Numbered from the stretch's first letter, positions 17,195-26,957 are shown. The stretch is 62,892 bases of DNA from Nitratireductor aquibiodomus NL21 = JCM 21793 (GCF_000615975.1 NZ_BAMP01000016.1:1-62892), one strand, 5' to 3'. Numbers and translations are program-made. Notes: generated by a model not told the origin, from the sequence alone.

Positions 17195-17619
17195 CCAATG
17201 CTCCAGTCATACAAATTCGACATTTTGATAAGCAACAATCAACCGCAAAGAAACTCGGTGCAAGTGGCTGCTCAATTCCCCCATTGGCCGCGATCCCATC
17301 CTGCAGACTTACACACATTTTGAGCTTATGCAGCATTGGCCGCTTTGACGGCCCGCACTGCGGCGTCAGCCCTATTCGGTTAATGTCTTGCTAGGGCCGG
17401 AAGCGCCACCACAATTTGAGCCGATGAATGTCTGCTAATCACGGTCCGAGCACGTAAGCAGACGGTCCACCATCGACCCCGCTTAAGCCGAAAGCAGGTG
17501 CTAAATGAACGGCAGGTTTCGAGCGTTCCGCAGACCAGATTGAATGTCTGGCTTGGGGCAGCATCAGCCGCTGCCGGCTTTCAAGACCTATCAGCCTGTA
17601 TCGCAGAATCATTGAAAAA
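17195..17619. other. 425-base spacer between an orphan gene and tRNA-Ser
   Basis: No credible gene. It contains a 7-bp inverted repeat GTCTGCT/AGCAGAC (about 17431-17464) and several short near-repeats of GAATGTCTG. GC is mixed, as in decayed insertions. No integrase remnant or direct repeat of the tRNA end was found by reading. Confidence 0.4.
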
Positions 17620-17709
17620 TGGCGGAGAGAGAGGGATTCGAACCCTCGATACGGTTTCCCGTATACACGCGTTCCAGGCGTGCGCCTTCAACCACTCGGC
17701 CACCTCTCC
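17620..17709 (-). tRNA. tRNA-Ser (anticodon GGA)
   Basis: Read on the minus strand from GGAGAGGTGGCCGAG, the sequence folds as a class II tRNA: acceptor GGAGAGG/TCTCTCC, anticodon arm CACGC-CTGGAAC-GCGTG with anticodon GGA, a long variable arm TACGG-GAAA-CCGTA, a T arm with GGTTCGAATCC, discriminator G and an encoded CCA (17620-17622). It decodes UCC/UCU. A short T-run follows the CCA. The low-GC orphan genes lie on its 3' side. Confidence 0.97.
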
Positions 17710-17939
17710 ACGGCGCGGCGTTGTGAGCCGCGCGAGGGTCATCTAGTCGATCTGATCGAGAATGCCAAGACCAGTCTGTGACAGTTTTGCAATTTGCCGC
17801 ACTTTCCCGCGTGCCTTCCTCACATACGCTCAACTTTCCGTAGGGTGATTGCCAAGCGCAGCAGCGGGGCCTATGTCTCGCACCGAACGTTTCGTCGTCT
17901 GAAGACCGAAAACGGCACCGGCACGGATGTGAGGCCCGA

Positions 17940-18251
17940 ATGTTTCGTCTGTTCCTGCGGATACTGGCTGTTCTCGCCCTCGCAGTCGCCGTCGTCATGG
18001 CGGTGATCGACGCGACACGCTCCATCGCGGCTTCGGCACTGACCTTCACGCCGCTCGGCGAAAGCTGGTATGCCGTCTCACCCGATACGCTCAATCTCGC
18101 ACAGGCGACGATCCAGCGCTACACGCTTCCCGCCATCTGGGATCCCTTCATCATCCAGATCCTGACCCTGCCGGGCTGGCTGGTCTTCCTTGCGCTGGCC
18201 CTCGTCTTCTACATCGCCGGATACCGGCGTCAGCGGACTGTTCTTGTCTGA
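17940..18251 (+). CDS. small conserved membrane protein (rhizobial type)
   Basis: 103 residues with two membrane helices: near the N terminus (LFLRILAVLALAVAVVMAVI) and near the C terminus (PGWLVFLALALVFYIAGY). Between them is a short periplasmic loop with WYAVSPDTLNLAQ and WDPFI. I recall similar small proteins in rhizobia, without a known function. The Shine-Dalgarno is weak (GTGAGGCCCGA). It lies just after tRNA-Ser on the opposite strand. Confidence 0.7.
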   Translation: MFRLFLRILAVLALAVAVVMAVIDATRSIAASALTFTPLGESWYAVSPDTLNLAQATIQRYTLPAIWDPFIIQILTLPGWLVFLALALVFYIAGYRRQRTVLV

Positions 18252-18328
18252 ATGCAGGAAAGAGGCAGGCCTGCCGCCGGTTGAAACGGGAACTGCAAGA
18301 CTATCCCAAGTCGTTTTTCCGGACGGTC

Positions 18329-18347
18329 AAAATTCCGCGTGAATTTT
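18329..18347. other. AT-rich perfect inverted repeat in a 276-base leader
   Basis: AAAATTC and GAATTTT flank CGCGT. It sits between the small membrane protein and the BMP-type binding protein. Without a T-tract it could be a weak terminator or an operator. Nothing else stands out in 18252-18527. Confidence 0.35.
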
Positions 18348-18527
18348 CATTTCAGCCATGCAAGAGTGGCCGCAAGGGGAGAGCGGAAGACTTTCCCCAT
18401 GCCGTTCCCGATGGTCCACGGCCGTTGCGGGACGCTCGCAGGAGCGCTTGAGCGGATCTGCCATTCGAGGCTGCCCGCTCATGTGGCGTAACCAGAAACG
18501 CAAGACAACCGACAGGGTGTGGATCAC

Positions 18528-19520
18528 ATGAAGCGTATTGTTCTCGGCCTTCTGGCCGCAACCGCACTTTCCGCAAGCGCATTTGCGGATGAGATCGCTC
18601 CGGCTCTCATCTACGATCTGGGTGGCAAGTTCGACAAATCGTTCAACGAGGCGGCCTATAACGGCGCCGAGCGGTTTAAGGAAGAAACCGGGATCGAATA
18701 TGTGGAGTTCGAAATCTCCAACGACGCCCAGCGCGAGCAGGCCCTGCGCCGCTTCGCCGAGAACGGCCGCAACCCGATCGTCATGGCCGGGTTCACCTGG
18801 GTCGATTACCTGAAGAAGGTCGCGCCGGAATATCCCGACACCGATTTCACCATCATCGACGATGCGGTCGACGCGCCCAATGTGCGCTCCGTGACCTTCA
18901 AGGAGCAGGAAGGCTCCTATCTCGTCGGCATGCTGGCAGCACTCGCCTCGGAAACCGGCACGGTCGGCTTCGTCGGCGGCATGCAGGTTCCGCTCATCGG
19001 CAAGTTCGAGTGCGGCTATGTGGGCGGCGCCAAGGCTGCCCGCTCCGACGCCAAGGTGATCCGCAATTACACGGGCGACACACCTTCCGCATGGAACGAC
19101 CCGACCAAGGGCGGTGAGATCACCCGCACGCAGATCGACCAGGGTGCGGACGTGATCTATCACGCTGCGGGCGGCACGGGCGTTGGCGTGCTCCAGGCGG
19201 CAGCGGATGCCGGCAAGCTCGGCATCGGCGTCGATTCCAACCAGAACGGCCTGCATCCGGGCAAGGTTCTGACCTCGATGGTCAAGCAGGTGGACGTTGC
19301 CGTCTACAATGCCTTCATGGACGCCAAGAACGATGCGTTCAGCTACGGCCTTCAGGATCTCGGCCTGGCCGAGGACGGTGTCGGCTATGCGATGGACGAC
19401 AACAACAAGGACCTCGTCACCGCCGAGATGAAGACCGCGGTTGAAGAAGCCAAGCAGAAGATCATCGATGGCGAGATCGAAGTGCACAACTTCCTCAGCG
19501 ACAACGCCTGCCCCTACTGA
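18528..19520 (+). CDS. BMP-family (basic membrane lipoprotein type) ABC substrate-binding protein
   Basis: 330 residues with a Sec signal peptide (cleavage after AFA, about residue 20). Family features: ALIYDLGGKFDKSFNEAAY near the start, then EQEGSYLVGMLAA and GFVGGMQVPLIGKFECGY. BMP proteins bind nucleosides or related ligands for ABC importers. No permease or ATPase gene is nearby, so its transporter lies elsewhere or it works as a sensor. I chose ATG 18528 over an in-frame GTG at 18519 because it gives a normal signal peptide. A strong terminator follows. Confidence 0.9.
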   Translation: MKRIVLGLLAATALSASAFADEIAPALIYDLGGKFDKSFNEAAYNGAERFKEETGIEYVEFEISNDAQREQALRRFAENGRNPIVMAGFTWVDYLKKVAPEYPDTDFTIIDDAVDAPNVRSVTFKEQEGSYLVGMLAALASETGTVGFVGGMQVPLIGKFECGYVGGAKAARSDAKVIRNYTGDTPSAWNDPTKGGEITRTQIDQGADVIYHAAGGTGVGVLQAAADAGKLGIGVDSNQNGLHPGKVLTSMVKQVDVAVYNAFMDAKNDAFSYGLQDLGLAEDGVGYAMDDNNKDLVTAEMKTAVEEAKQKIIDGEIEVHNFLSDNACPY

Positions 19521-19550
19521 GGCAGCGCCCGCTTTTTACCGAACCGATCC

Positions 19551-19578
19551 GAAGGGCCGCCGATGCGGCCCTTTTTCC
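19551..19578 (+). terminator. intrinsic terminator after the BMP-type gene
   Basis: AAGGGCCGC and GCGGCCCTT pair around CGAT, followed by TTTCCTTTCC. Confidence 0.85.
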
Positions 19579-19648
19579 TTTCCTCATCCGGGCCCGAATG
19601 TGTTAGGCCGCTTCAACATCTTCTCCGAACAGTCTTCAGGAGCTTTCC

Positions 19649-21031
19649 ATGTCCGATATCGCCCCGGTTCTCGATCAGCTCGATCGTTCCATCGATCAGA
19701 GTCTGGAGCGGCTTTTCCACCTTCTGAAGATCAAATCGATCTCCACCGACCCGGCCTTTGCCGGTGACTGCCGCAAGGCTGCCGAATGGCTGGTGGACGA
19801 TCTGAAGACAATCGGCTTCGAGGCCAGCGTGCGTGACACGGCAGGCCATCCGATGGTGGTGGCGCATCATGACGGCGAAGGGCCGCACGTGCTTTTCTAT
19901 GGGCATTACGACGTGCAGCCGGTCGACCCGCTGAACCTGTGGGAGAACGACCCGTTCGACCCGTCGGTGAAAGAGATCGAGCCCGGCCGCAAGGCGATCA
20001 TCGGGCGCGGGTCTTCCGACGACAAGGGCCAGCTCATGACTTTTGTGGAAGCCTGCCGCGCCTATAAGGCGGTGCATGGCAAGCTGCCCTGCAGGATCAC
20101 CATTCTGTTCGAGGGCGAAGAGGAATCCGGCTCGCCTTCGCTGCGTCCCTTCCTGGAAGAAAACCGCGCAGAGCTTTCAGCCGAATACGCGCTGGTGTGC
20201 GACACCGCCATGTGGGACCCGGAGACGCCCGCCGTCTGCGTCGGCCTGCGCGGGCTTGTCGGCGAGGAGATCACCATCAAGGCGGCGGACCGCGACCTGC
20301 ATTCGGGCTTTTTCGGCGGCGCAGCGGCCAATCCGATCACGGTTCTGGCCCGCATTCTGGGCGACCTGCATGACGAGAACGGCCGTATCACCGTGCCCGG
20401 CTTCTATGAGGGCGTTGAGGAAACACCGGCGGAAATCCTGAAAAGCTGGGAAGGGCTGGGCGAGACGACCGAAAACTTTCTCGGTCCGATCGGCCTTTCG
20501 AAGCTTTTTGGCGAAAAAGACCGCTCGGCGCTGGAGCTGGTCTGGGCGCGCCCCACGGCGGAAGTGAATGGCATCACCGGCGGCTATACCGGCGAAGGTT
20601 TCAAGACTGTCATTCCAGCTGAGGCTTCCGCCAAGGTCTCGTTCCGACTGGTGCACAAGCAGGACCCGGACAAGATCCGCACCGCCTTCCGCAAGTTCGT
20701 CGAAGAGCGGCTGCCGTCCGATTGCCGCGTGGAGTTCCATCCGCATGGCGGTTCGCCAGCCTTCCAGCTCGACTATGACATGCCGCTGGTGACGAAGGCG
20801 CAGGGTGCGCTGAGCGACGAATGGCCAAAGCCCGCAGTGGCGATCGCCATGGGCGGCTCCATCCCGATTGCAGGCGAGTTCCGCCGCATGCTCGATATGG
20901 AAACGCTTCTGGTCGGCTTCGGTCTTCAGGATGACCGCATCCATTCGCCGAATGAGAAATACGATTTGAATTCGTTCCATCGCGGCCAGCGCTCCTGGGT
21001 CCGCATTCTCGATGCCCTCAGCGGGCAGTAA
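19649..21031 (+). CDS. M20-family metallopeptidase (dipeptidase)
   Basis: 460 residues of the M20/ArgE/DapE family. Zinc-site motifs are visible in order: FYGHYDVQPVDP (metal His and Asp), RGSSDDKGQ (bridging Asp), FEGEEESGSP (catalytic Glu and metal Glu), and a late His in HSPNEKYDL. It probably hydrolyses dipeptides or N-acylated amino acids in the cytoplasm. AGGAG lies 7 bases before the ATG. The RNase D gene follows after 16 bases, so they may be co-transcribed. Confidence 0.9.
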   Translation: MSDIAPVLDQLDRSIDQSLERLFHLLKIKSISTDPAFAGDCRKAAEWLVDDLKTIGFEASVRDTAGHPMVVAHHDGEGPHVLFYGHYDVQPVDPLNLWENDPFDPSVKEIEPGRKAIIGRGSSDDKGQLMTFVEACRAYKAVHGKLPCRITILFEGEEESGSPSLRPFLEENRAELSAEYALVCDTAMWDPETPAVCVGLRGLVGEEITIKAADRDLHSGFFGGAAANPITVLARILGDLHDENGRITVPGFYEGVEETPAEILKSWEGLGETTENFLGPIGLSKLFGEKDRSALELVWARPTAEVNGITGGYTGEGFKTVIPAEASAKVSFRLVHKQDPDKIRTAFRKFVEERLPSDCRVEFHPHGGSPAFQLDYDMPLVTKAQGALSDEWPKPAVAIAMGGSIPIAGEFRRMLDMETLLVGFGLQDDRIHSPNEKYDLNSFHRGQRSWVRILDALSGQ

Positions 21032-21047
21032 GTCCGGAAGACATGCC

Positions 21048-21665
21048 ATGACGATCCGATTTCACAAGAACGACCTGCCCGATCTCAGCAACTACGATGT
21101 CGATGCCGTTGCCATCGACACGGAGACGCTGGGACTGAAGCCACACCGCGACCGGCTGTGCGTGGTGCAGCTTTCGCCCGGCGATGGCACGGCCGATGTG
21201 GTGCAGATCGATGCCGGGCAGAAGAAGGCGCCGAACCTCGTCGCTCTTCTTAAGAACCGCAAGATCACCAAGCTGTTCCACTATGCGCGCTTCGATCTGG
21301 CGGTGCTCTATCACAGCTTCGGCGTGATGCCGGAGCCGGTGTTCTGCTCCAAGATCGCCTCGCGCCTCACACGCACCTATACGGATCGCCACGGGCTAAA
21401 GGATCTCTGCAACGAACTGCTTGGCGTGTCGCTTTCGAAGGCGCAGCAGTCTTCCGACTGGGCAGCCGAGGAGCTTTCGCCCGAGCAGCTCGAATATGCG
21501 GCGTCCGACGTGCTCTACCTGCATCAGTTGCGCGAAAAGCTGATCGTGCGGCTTGAGCGCGAGAAGCGCACGCGCGAGGCCGAAGCCTGCTTCCGCTTCC
21601 TGCCGACACGGGCGAAACTGGACCTGATGGGCTGGGAAGAGGCGGATATTTTCGCCCATAGCTGA
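21048..21665 (+). CDS. ribonuclease D-like 3'-5' exonuclease
   Basis: 205 residues: a DEDDy exonuclease domain without the HRDC domains of full RNase D. The acidic metal-binding residues are in AIDTETLGL (DxE), HYARFDLAVLY, and SDVLYLHQL, which holds the Tyr and Asp of the DEDDy class. It probably trims structured RNA or tRNA 3' ends. Short versions like this are common in rhizobia. The start is the ATG at 21048, 16 bases after the peptidase stop. Confidence 0.88.
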   Translation: MTIRFHKNDLPDLSNYDVDAVAIDTETLGLKPHRDRLCVVQLSPGDGTADVVQIDAGQKKAPNLVALLKNRKITKLFHYARFDLAVLYHSFGVMPEPVFCSKIASRLTRTYTDRHGLKDLCNELLGVSLSKAQQSSDWAAEELSPEQLEYAASDVLYLHQLREKLIVRLEREKRTREAEACFRFLPTRAKLDLMGWEEADIFAHS

Positions 21666-21686
21666 GCGCTGCCCGGCCGATTTTGT

Positions 21687-21711
21687 TTAATTTGACTTAA
21701 CTGCGCCTTAA
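21687..21711 (+). promoter_or_regulatory. putative CtrA box upstream of a penicillin-binding protein gene
   Basis: TTAA (21697-21700), seven bases, TTAA (21708-21711) matches the alphaproteobacterial CtrA consensus TTAA-N7-TTAA exactly. A third TTAA at 21687-21690 lies six bases upstream of the first. The site is 65 bases before the ATG of the class A penicillin-binding protein gene, in an otherwise GC-rich region. Confidence 0.6.
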
Positions 21712-21775
21712 ACCGCTGCCTCTTACTGTGCCCGCATGAGATGTGCGGGTGCAGGGTTGCGGGGTTTGTGAGCGT

Positions 21776-24002
21776 ATGGCGCGCAGGACGAAAAACCGAA
21801 GGATCGAGCCGACTTTCGATGCGCCGGCGGCGCGCCGGAGCAGCGACGATCTGAAACTCGGTGACAGCGACCGCGTCGTACCTTCGCGCCAGCGGCGCAA
21901 GCCCTCGCCCTCCAGAGGCAAGAGCGCCAAGGGAGCGAAACGCACCCGCCGTGCGAGCCCGCGACGCAGGAATGGGCGTGGGAGCGGCGGTGGTTTCTTC
22001 GGTTTCCTGCGCACCGCCATCTACTGGTCGCTCGTTCTGGCGCTGTGGGGCGGCATCGCCGCTGTCGGCATCACCGCCTATTACGGTGCCAAGATGCCTT
22101 CGGCGACCACCTGGGAAATCCCCGACCGCCCACCCAATGTGAAGATTGTCTCGGCTGACGGAGACATGATCGCCAATCGCGGCATGACCGGCGGCGAGGC
22201 GGTGGGCCTGCATGAGATGTCGCCGCATATTCCGCAGGCGGTCATCGCCATCGAGGACCGCCGCTTCTACTCGCATTTCGGTGTCGACCCGATCGGCCTT
22301 GCCCGCGCCATGTCGGAAAACCTGATTGCCGGGCGGCTGACGCAGGGCGGCTCGACCCTGACGCAGCAGCTTGCCAAGAACCTCTTTCTCAAACCCGACC
22401 GCACCATCGAGCGCAAGGTGCAGGAGGTGCTGCTGGCGCTGTGGCTGGAGCAGAAACATTCCAAGGACCAGATCCTGGAGATGTATCTGAACCGTGTCTA
22501 TTTCGGCTCTGGCGCCTATGGCGTGGAGGCGGCCTCGCGGCGCTATTTCAACAAGTCCGCGCGCGATGTCACGCTCTCGGAAGCCGCTCTTCTCGCGGGT
22601 CTTTTGAAGGCGCCTTCGCGGCTCTCGCCGGCGCGCGACCCGCAAGCAGCCGAAACGCGGGCGCAGGTGGTGCTGACCGCCATGCGCGACCAGGGCATGA
22701 TCGGCGACGGCGAGATGACCACCGCGATGAGCAGGCCCGCCACCCGCGCTGCCGCCTACTGGACCGGCTCGGAGCACTATTTCGCCGACCGCGTGATGGA
22801 AGAACTGCCGGGTCTCATCGGTGACGTGAAGGGCGACATCATTGTGGAAGCACGGTCGATCTGAGTCTCCAGAAACAGGCCGAGAAGACCATCCGCAGCC
22901 TGATCGACGAGAAAGGCGGGAAGCTGGCCGTCAGCCAGGGGGCGCTCGTCTCCATCGACACGAGCGGCGCGGTGCGAGCCATGGTGGGCGGCTATGACTA
23001 TGCTAACAGCCAGTTTGACCGCGCCTCCGAGGCGCGCCGGCAGCCCGGTTCGGCCTTCAAGCCTTTCGTCTACATGGCCGCGCTCGAACAGGGGCGGCGG
23101 CCCGACAGCGTGCGCAACGACGCGCCGATCAAGATCGGCAACTGGACGCCGGAAAATTACAAGGGCAAGTATTATGGCCCGGTCACGCTCTCCGAAGCGC
23201 TGGCGCGCTCGCTGAATTCGGTCGCCGCGCAGCTTGCCATGGAGGCGGGCCCCAAATCGATCGTCGAGCTCGCCCACCGGATGGGCATCGAATCCGACCT
23301 GAAGGCCAACGCCTCCATCGCGCTCGGCACGTCCGAGGTCACGCCGCTGGAACTGACGGCGGCCTATCTGCCTTTGCCACCGGCGGCTACAGACCCGAGG
23401 TCTATTTCGTCCAGCGGATCACCACGCCTTCAGGCAAGGTGCTTTACCAGCATGACAGGCCGCGCATGACCCGGGTGGCCAGCCCCGAGATCATCGGCAT
23501 GATGAATGCGATGATGCAGGGAACGGTGGACTATGGCAGCGCGCGCGCGGCAAATATCGGCCGCCCGGCAGCGGGCAAGACGGGAACCACGCAGCAATCG
23601 CGCGATGCCTGGTTCGTTGGCTATACGGCCAATCTGGTGACGGGCGTCTGGTTCGGCAACGACGCCTCCAAGGCGACGAAGGCGACCGGCAGCTCCCTGC
23701 CCGTACCGGCCTGGAAAACCTTCATGGAGGAAGCCGAGAAGGGCCACCCCGTGAAACGGTTGCCTGGGTCGTGGAGCCCCGGCGCACCGGGCATTGTTGC
23801 TCATGAGCCCGCAGCCCGTCCTGTGCCTCAGGCTGCGGTTGGCAGCGGAGCGCAGGCACGTCCCACACCGCAGGCGGCCATTCCAGCCGGCGGCGATCCG
23901 GGTCACACGGCTTCGGTCCGCCGCCCCGTACCGCCGGCCGATGTGGGCGGCGGCACACAGAAGAAGCAGACCTCCATCCTCGACATCATTCTCGGAAATT
24001 AG
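21776..24002 (+). CDS. class A penicillin-binding protein, PBP1A-like (two frameshifts)
   Basis: About 742 residues after correction: a basic, disordered cytoplasmic tail, a membrane helix (YWSLVLALWGGIAAVGITAYY), a GT51 glycosyltransferase domain (IAIEDRRFYSHFGVD, GGSTLTQQLAKN), then a transpeptidase domain with SAFK (SxxK), SLN (SxN) and KTGT. It polymerises and crosslinks peptidoglycan at the inner membrane. The frame breaks twice: near 22846 (GTGGAAGC, one A short; restored reading ...IIVESTVDLSLQ) and near 23384 (CCTTTGCC, probably a lost C; restored reading LTAAYLPFATGGYRPEV). All catalytic motifs are intact, so I suspect sequence errors. A CtrA box lies 65 bases upstream. Confidence 0.88.
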
Positions 24003-24077
24003 AGCCCACCGGTCCGCTTTTGCCTATCGCATTCCCATGCGCTCTCGCTTACATAGGAGCGGAACAGGGAGCAGGGC

Positions 24078-24820
24078 ATGGCCGACGAACGCAAGACACT
24101 GGTTTTGACCGGCGCAAGCGGGGCATTGGTCACGCGACGGTGAAGCGTTTTTCGCGGGAAGGCTGGCGGGTGATCACCTGCTCAAGGCAAGCCTTTGCGG
24201 AGGATTGCCCGTGGCCTGCCGGACCGGAAGACCACATCAAGCTCGATCTCTCCGACCAGGAAGACGTGGGCATCGCCATCGCCGAGATCCGCCATCGGCT
24301 GGAGGCCAATGGCGGGCGGCTCGACGCGCTGGTGAACAACGCCGCCATCTCGCCCAAGCTTGAGGGCGGCAAGCGCATGAACTCCATCGAAACGCCGATG
24401 CATGTCTGGCGTGATGTTTTTCAGGTCAACTTCTTCGCGCCCATCATGCTGGCGCGCGGGCTCTTTAAGGAACTCGGCAACGCCAGGGGTTCCATCGTCA
24501 ATGTCACGTCCATTGTCGGCAGCAGGGTGCATCCGTTTGCGGGAACCGCCTATGCGACCTCGAAGGCCGCGCTGGTGGCACTCACACGCGAAATGGCCGG
24601 AGACTTCGGCCCGCACGGCATCCGTGTCAACGCCATTGCGCCGGGCGAGATCGAGACCTCCATCCTTTCCCCCGGCACGGAAAAGATCGTCGAGACCATT
24701 CCGCTGCGCCGGCTGGGGCAGACATCGGAAGTGGCCGATACGATCTATTTCCTGTGTTCGGATCAGTCGTCCTATGTGTCGGGGTCCGAGATCCACATCA
24801 ATGGCGGGCAGCACGTCTGA
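24078..24820 (+). CDS. short-chain dehydrogenase/reductase (frameshifted near the start)
   Basis: About 247 residues after correction. The first 14 codons (MADERKTLVLTGAS) and the rest (RGIGHATVKRF...) are in different frames; one missing C in AGCGGGGC near 24118 (AGC CGG GGC) restores the NAD(P)-binding TGASRGIG. The active-site residues Tyr and Lys are in YATSKAAL, the Ser in VNVTSIVGS and the Asn in LVNNAAIS. GGAGC precedes the ATG. The substrate is unknown. It ends about 40 bases before the convergent host-attachment-family gene. Confidence 0.85.
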
Positions 24821-24857
24821 GGCACCGTCTGGCGCCGGCGCCGATACCCGCTCATAC

Positions 24858-25304
24858 CTACTGCATCAGCACTTTCTCAATGTCGCCTACCGTGTGATTG
24901 GTGAGTGTCTTGGCGATCTCGCCGATCACCCTGTCTTCCACTTCCTTGTGCATTTCCTTGCGCAATTCGCCCAAAACCAGCGGCGGGGCGACGAGGACGA
25001 GCTTGCTGAACTTGCCCTTGTGGGCGAGCTTGTAGAGGCGCTCGGCAACATCACCGGCAAAGCGTTCCTTCTCGATGCGATGCCAGTCCGTCTCATCCAC
25101 GGCGCTGCGGTGGGCGCCATGACCATCATTGAGGCGTCCCGGCCTGTCCGTGCCCTGCTCGCGGCTTGGCGGATTTTCCTCGTGGATCGTACGCACCACC
25201 TGAAGATTGGGGTAAGTCGCATCGCCTTCATTGCGAAGGAACAGTGCCTTCTCGCCATCGGCAACGACAACCCATGCATCGTGTACAAGCCGGAACTCAG
25301 CCAT
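24858..25304 (-). CDS. host attachment family protein
   Basis: 148 residues resembling the Host_attach family, with WVVVADGEKALFLRN near the start and FSKLVLVAPPLVLGELRKEM in the middle. The family name comes from plant-attachment phenotypes; structurally these proteins resemble bacterial release-factor-like (baeRF) domains, and their biochemical role is unclear. I chose the ATG at 25304, with GGAG 7 bases upstream, over two upstream Met codons. A near-perfect EcfG-type promoter lies 33-57 bases upstream, pointing to induction in the general stress response. Confidence 0.78.
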   Translation of the reverse strand: MAEFRLVHDAWVVVADGEKALFLRNEGDATYPNLQVVRTIHEENPPSREQGTDRPGRLNDGHGAHRSAVDETDWHRIEKERFAGDVAERLYKLAHKGKFSKLVLVAPPLVLGELRKEMHKEVEDRVIGEIAKTLTNHTVGDIEKVLMQ

Positions 25305-25336
25305 ATCGATCTCCATTCTTTCCATGGTTTTGAGGA

Positions 25337-25361
25337 AACGCAGCCTGCCGCTTCCCGTTCC
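25337..25361 (-). promoter_or_regulatory. EcfG (general stress sigma factor) promoter
   Basis: On the minus strand GGAAC (25361-25357), 16 bases, CGTT (25340-25337). This matches the alphaproteobacterial EcfG/RpoE2 consensus GGAAC-N16/17-CGTT exactly. The predicted transcript starts about 25330, leaving a leader of about 25 bases before the ATG at 25304. Confidence 0.75.
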
Positions 25362-25530
25362 ACACGACGGATATGGGTATCCAGGAAAGAACGGGGAAGG
25401 ATTTCCTGCCGAAAAGCGGTGCGGCGAAAAAGCAATCTTGTCGCATACGCGCGACGGCGAGTGTGTTTCTTCTCAACAAACCATGCAAACCGCCATTATT
25501 CCGGGCATCTTTCACGAAGGCTCGCGAACC

Positions 25531-26957
25531 ATGGCGACAGACACTCAGAAGCTTGCCGCTTTCCCCGTGTTCATGCGGGTGGAGAACCGTTCGGTTGTCA
25601 TTGTCGGCAATGGCGACGAGGCGCTCGCCAAGGCGCGGCTTCTCAGCCAGTCGAGCGCGACGCTCACGCTTGTTGCCGATGCGCCTGAAAAGACGCTTGC
25701 CGACTGGGCCGAGACCAATGACGCCCGTTTGATCAGGGCGCCCTACGCGCCGCGCTATATCGAGAACGCAGCGCTGGTCTTTGCCGCGACCGATGACGAG
25801 GCGCAGGACCGCGCCATCGTGGCGGATGCGCGGGCGCGCTCCATTCCCGTCAACGCAGTGGACCGGCCCGAACTTTGCGATTTCTACACGCCGGCTCTCG
25901 TGAACCGGGCTCCGCTTGCGGTTGCCATTGGAACCGAGGGGCCGGCCCCGTGCTGGCGCAGATGGTGCGGGCGCGAGTCGACCAGATGCTCTCCCCGTCG
26001 CTGGGCGCGCTCGCCCATCTCGCTACCCAATACCGCGATGCCGTGGACCGGCTGGTGCCGCGCGGGCTCGCCCGTCGACGCTTCTGGAAAGCCTTTTTCA
26101 CGGGCGATACGGCGCGTGCGGTCGAGCGCGGCGATGTGGCCGCCGCCCGCCGCAGCGCCTCCAGCCTTCTTGCCGCCGGTGAGGACATTCCCGGCCACAT
26201 CGCACTGGTGGGCGCAGGCCCAGGCGCAGAAGACCTTCTGACGCTGCGCGCGCAGCGCCTTCTGATGGAGGCAGATGTCATCGTCTACGATGCACTGGTG
26301 CCGGAGGCCGTGGTGGCCATGGGCCGCCGGGACGCCGAGCGTATCTCCGTCGGCAAGCGCAAGGGCTGCCACACCAAGAGCCAGGAAGAGATCAACGACC
26401 TGCTCGTGGCGCTTGGCCGTGACGGCAAACGCGTGGTGCGGCTGAAATCCGGCGACCCGCTGATCTTCGGGCGCGCGGGCGAGGAAATGGCGGCACTCCG
26501 GGAAGCGAGCGTTTCCTATGAAGTTGTGCCGGGCGTGACAGCCGCCTTCGCCGCCGCCGCCGATTTCGAACTGCCGCTGACGCTTCGCGGCATCGCGTCC
26601 TCCATCGTGTTCACCACCGGGCACGACCTGAAGGGCCGCACCCTGCCGGACTGGGCGAGCCTCGCCGTCTCCGGAGCGACCATCGCCGTCTATATGGGGC
26701 GCTCGGTGGCTGCCGATGTGGCCGGACGCCTCGTCGAGGCCGGGCTTTCGCCCGACACAGCCGTGGCCGTGATCGAGAATGCCAGCCGCGACGACAGGCG
26801 GCTTCTGCACGGAACGCTGAGCGACCTGCCCTCGCTTGCCGAACGCAGCGAGCTGACCGGTCCCGTGATGACGCTGATCGGCGACGCCGTGGCCGGCGCG
26901 AATTTCGAGCGCTCCAAAGCGCTCGCAACCTACAAGCACCAGTTGGAGCGCGCGTGA
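25531..26957 (+). CDS. cysG: siroheme synthase CysG (frameshifted)
   Basis: About 475 residues after correction. The N-terminal Rossmann domain (VVIVGNGDEALAKARLL) is the precorrin-2 dehydrogenase/sirohydrochlorin ferrochelatase module; the C-terminal domain (VGAGPGAEDLLTLRA, KSGDPLIFGRAGEE) is uroporphyrinogen-III C-methyltransferase. Together they make siroheme for the sulfite reductase encoded downstream. The frame breaks near 25938: GAGGGGCC appears one G short, and restoring it gives IGTEGAGPVLAQMV. AAGG lies about 10 bases before the ATG. The stop overlaps the next start. Confidence 0.92.

Noticed and set aside
14328..17709. Integrative element at tRNA-Ser with att repeats
   Set aside because: No copy of the tRNA 3' end was found at the far side and no integrase is present; only the composition and position argue for insertion.
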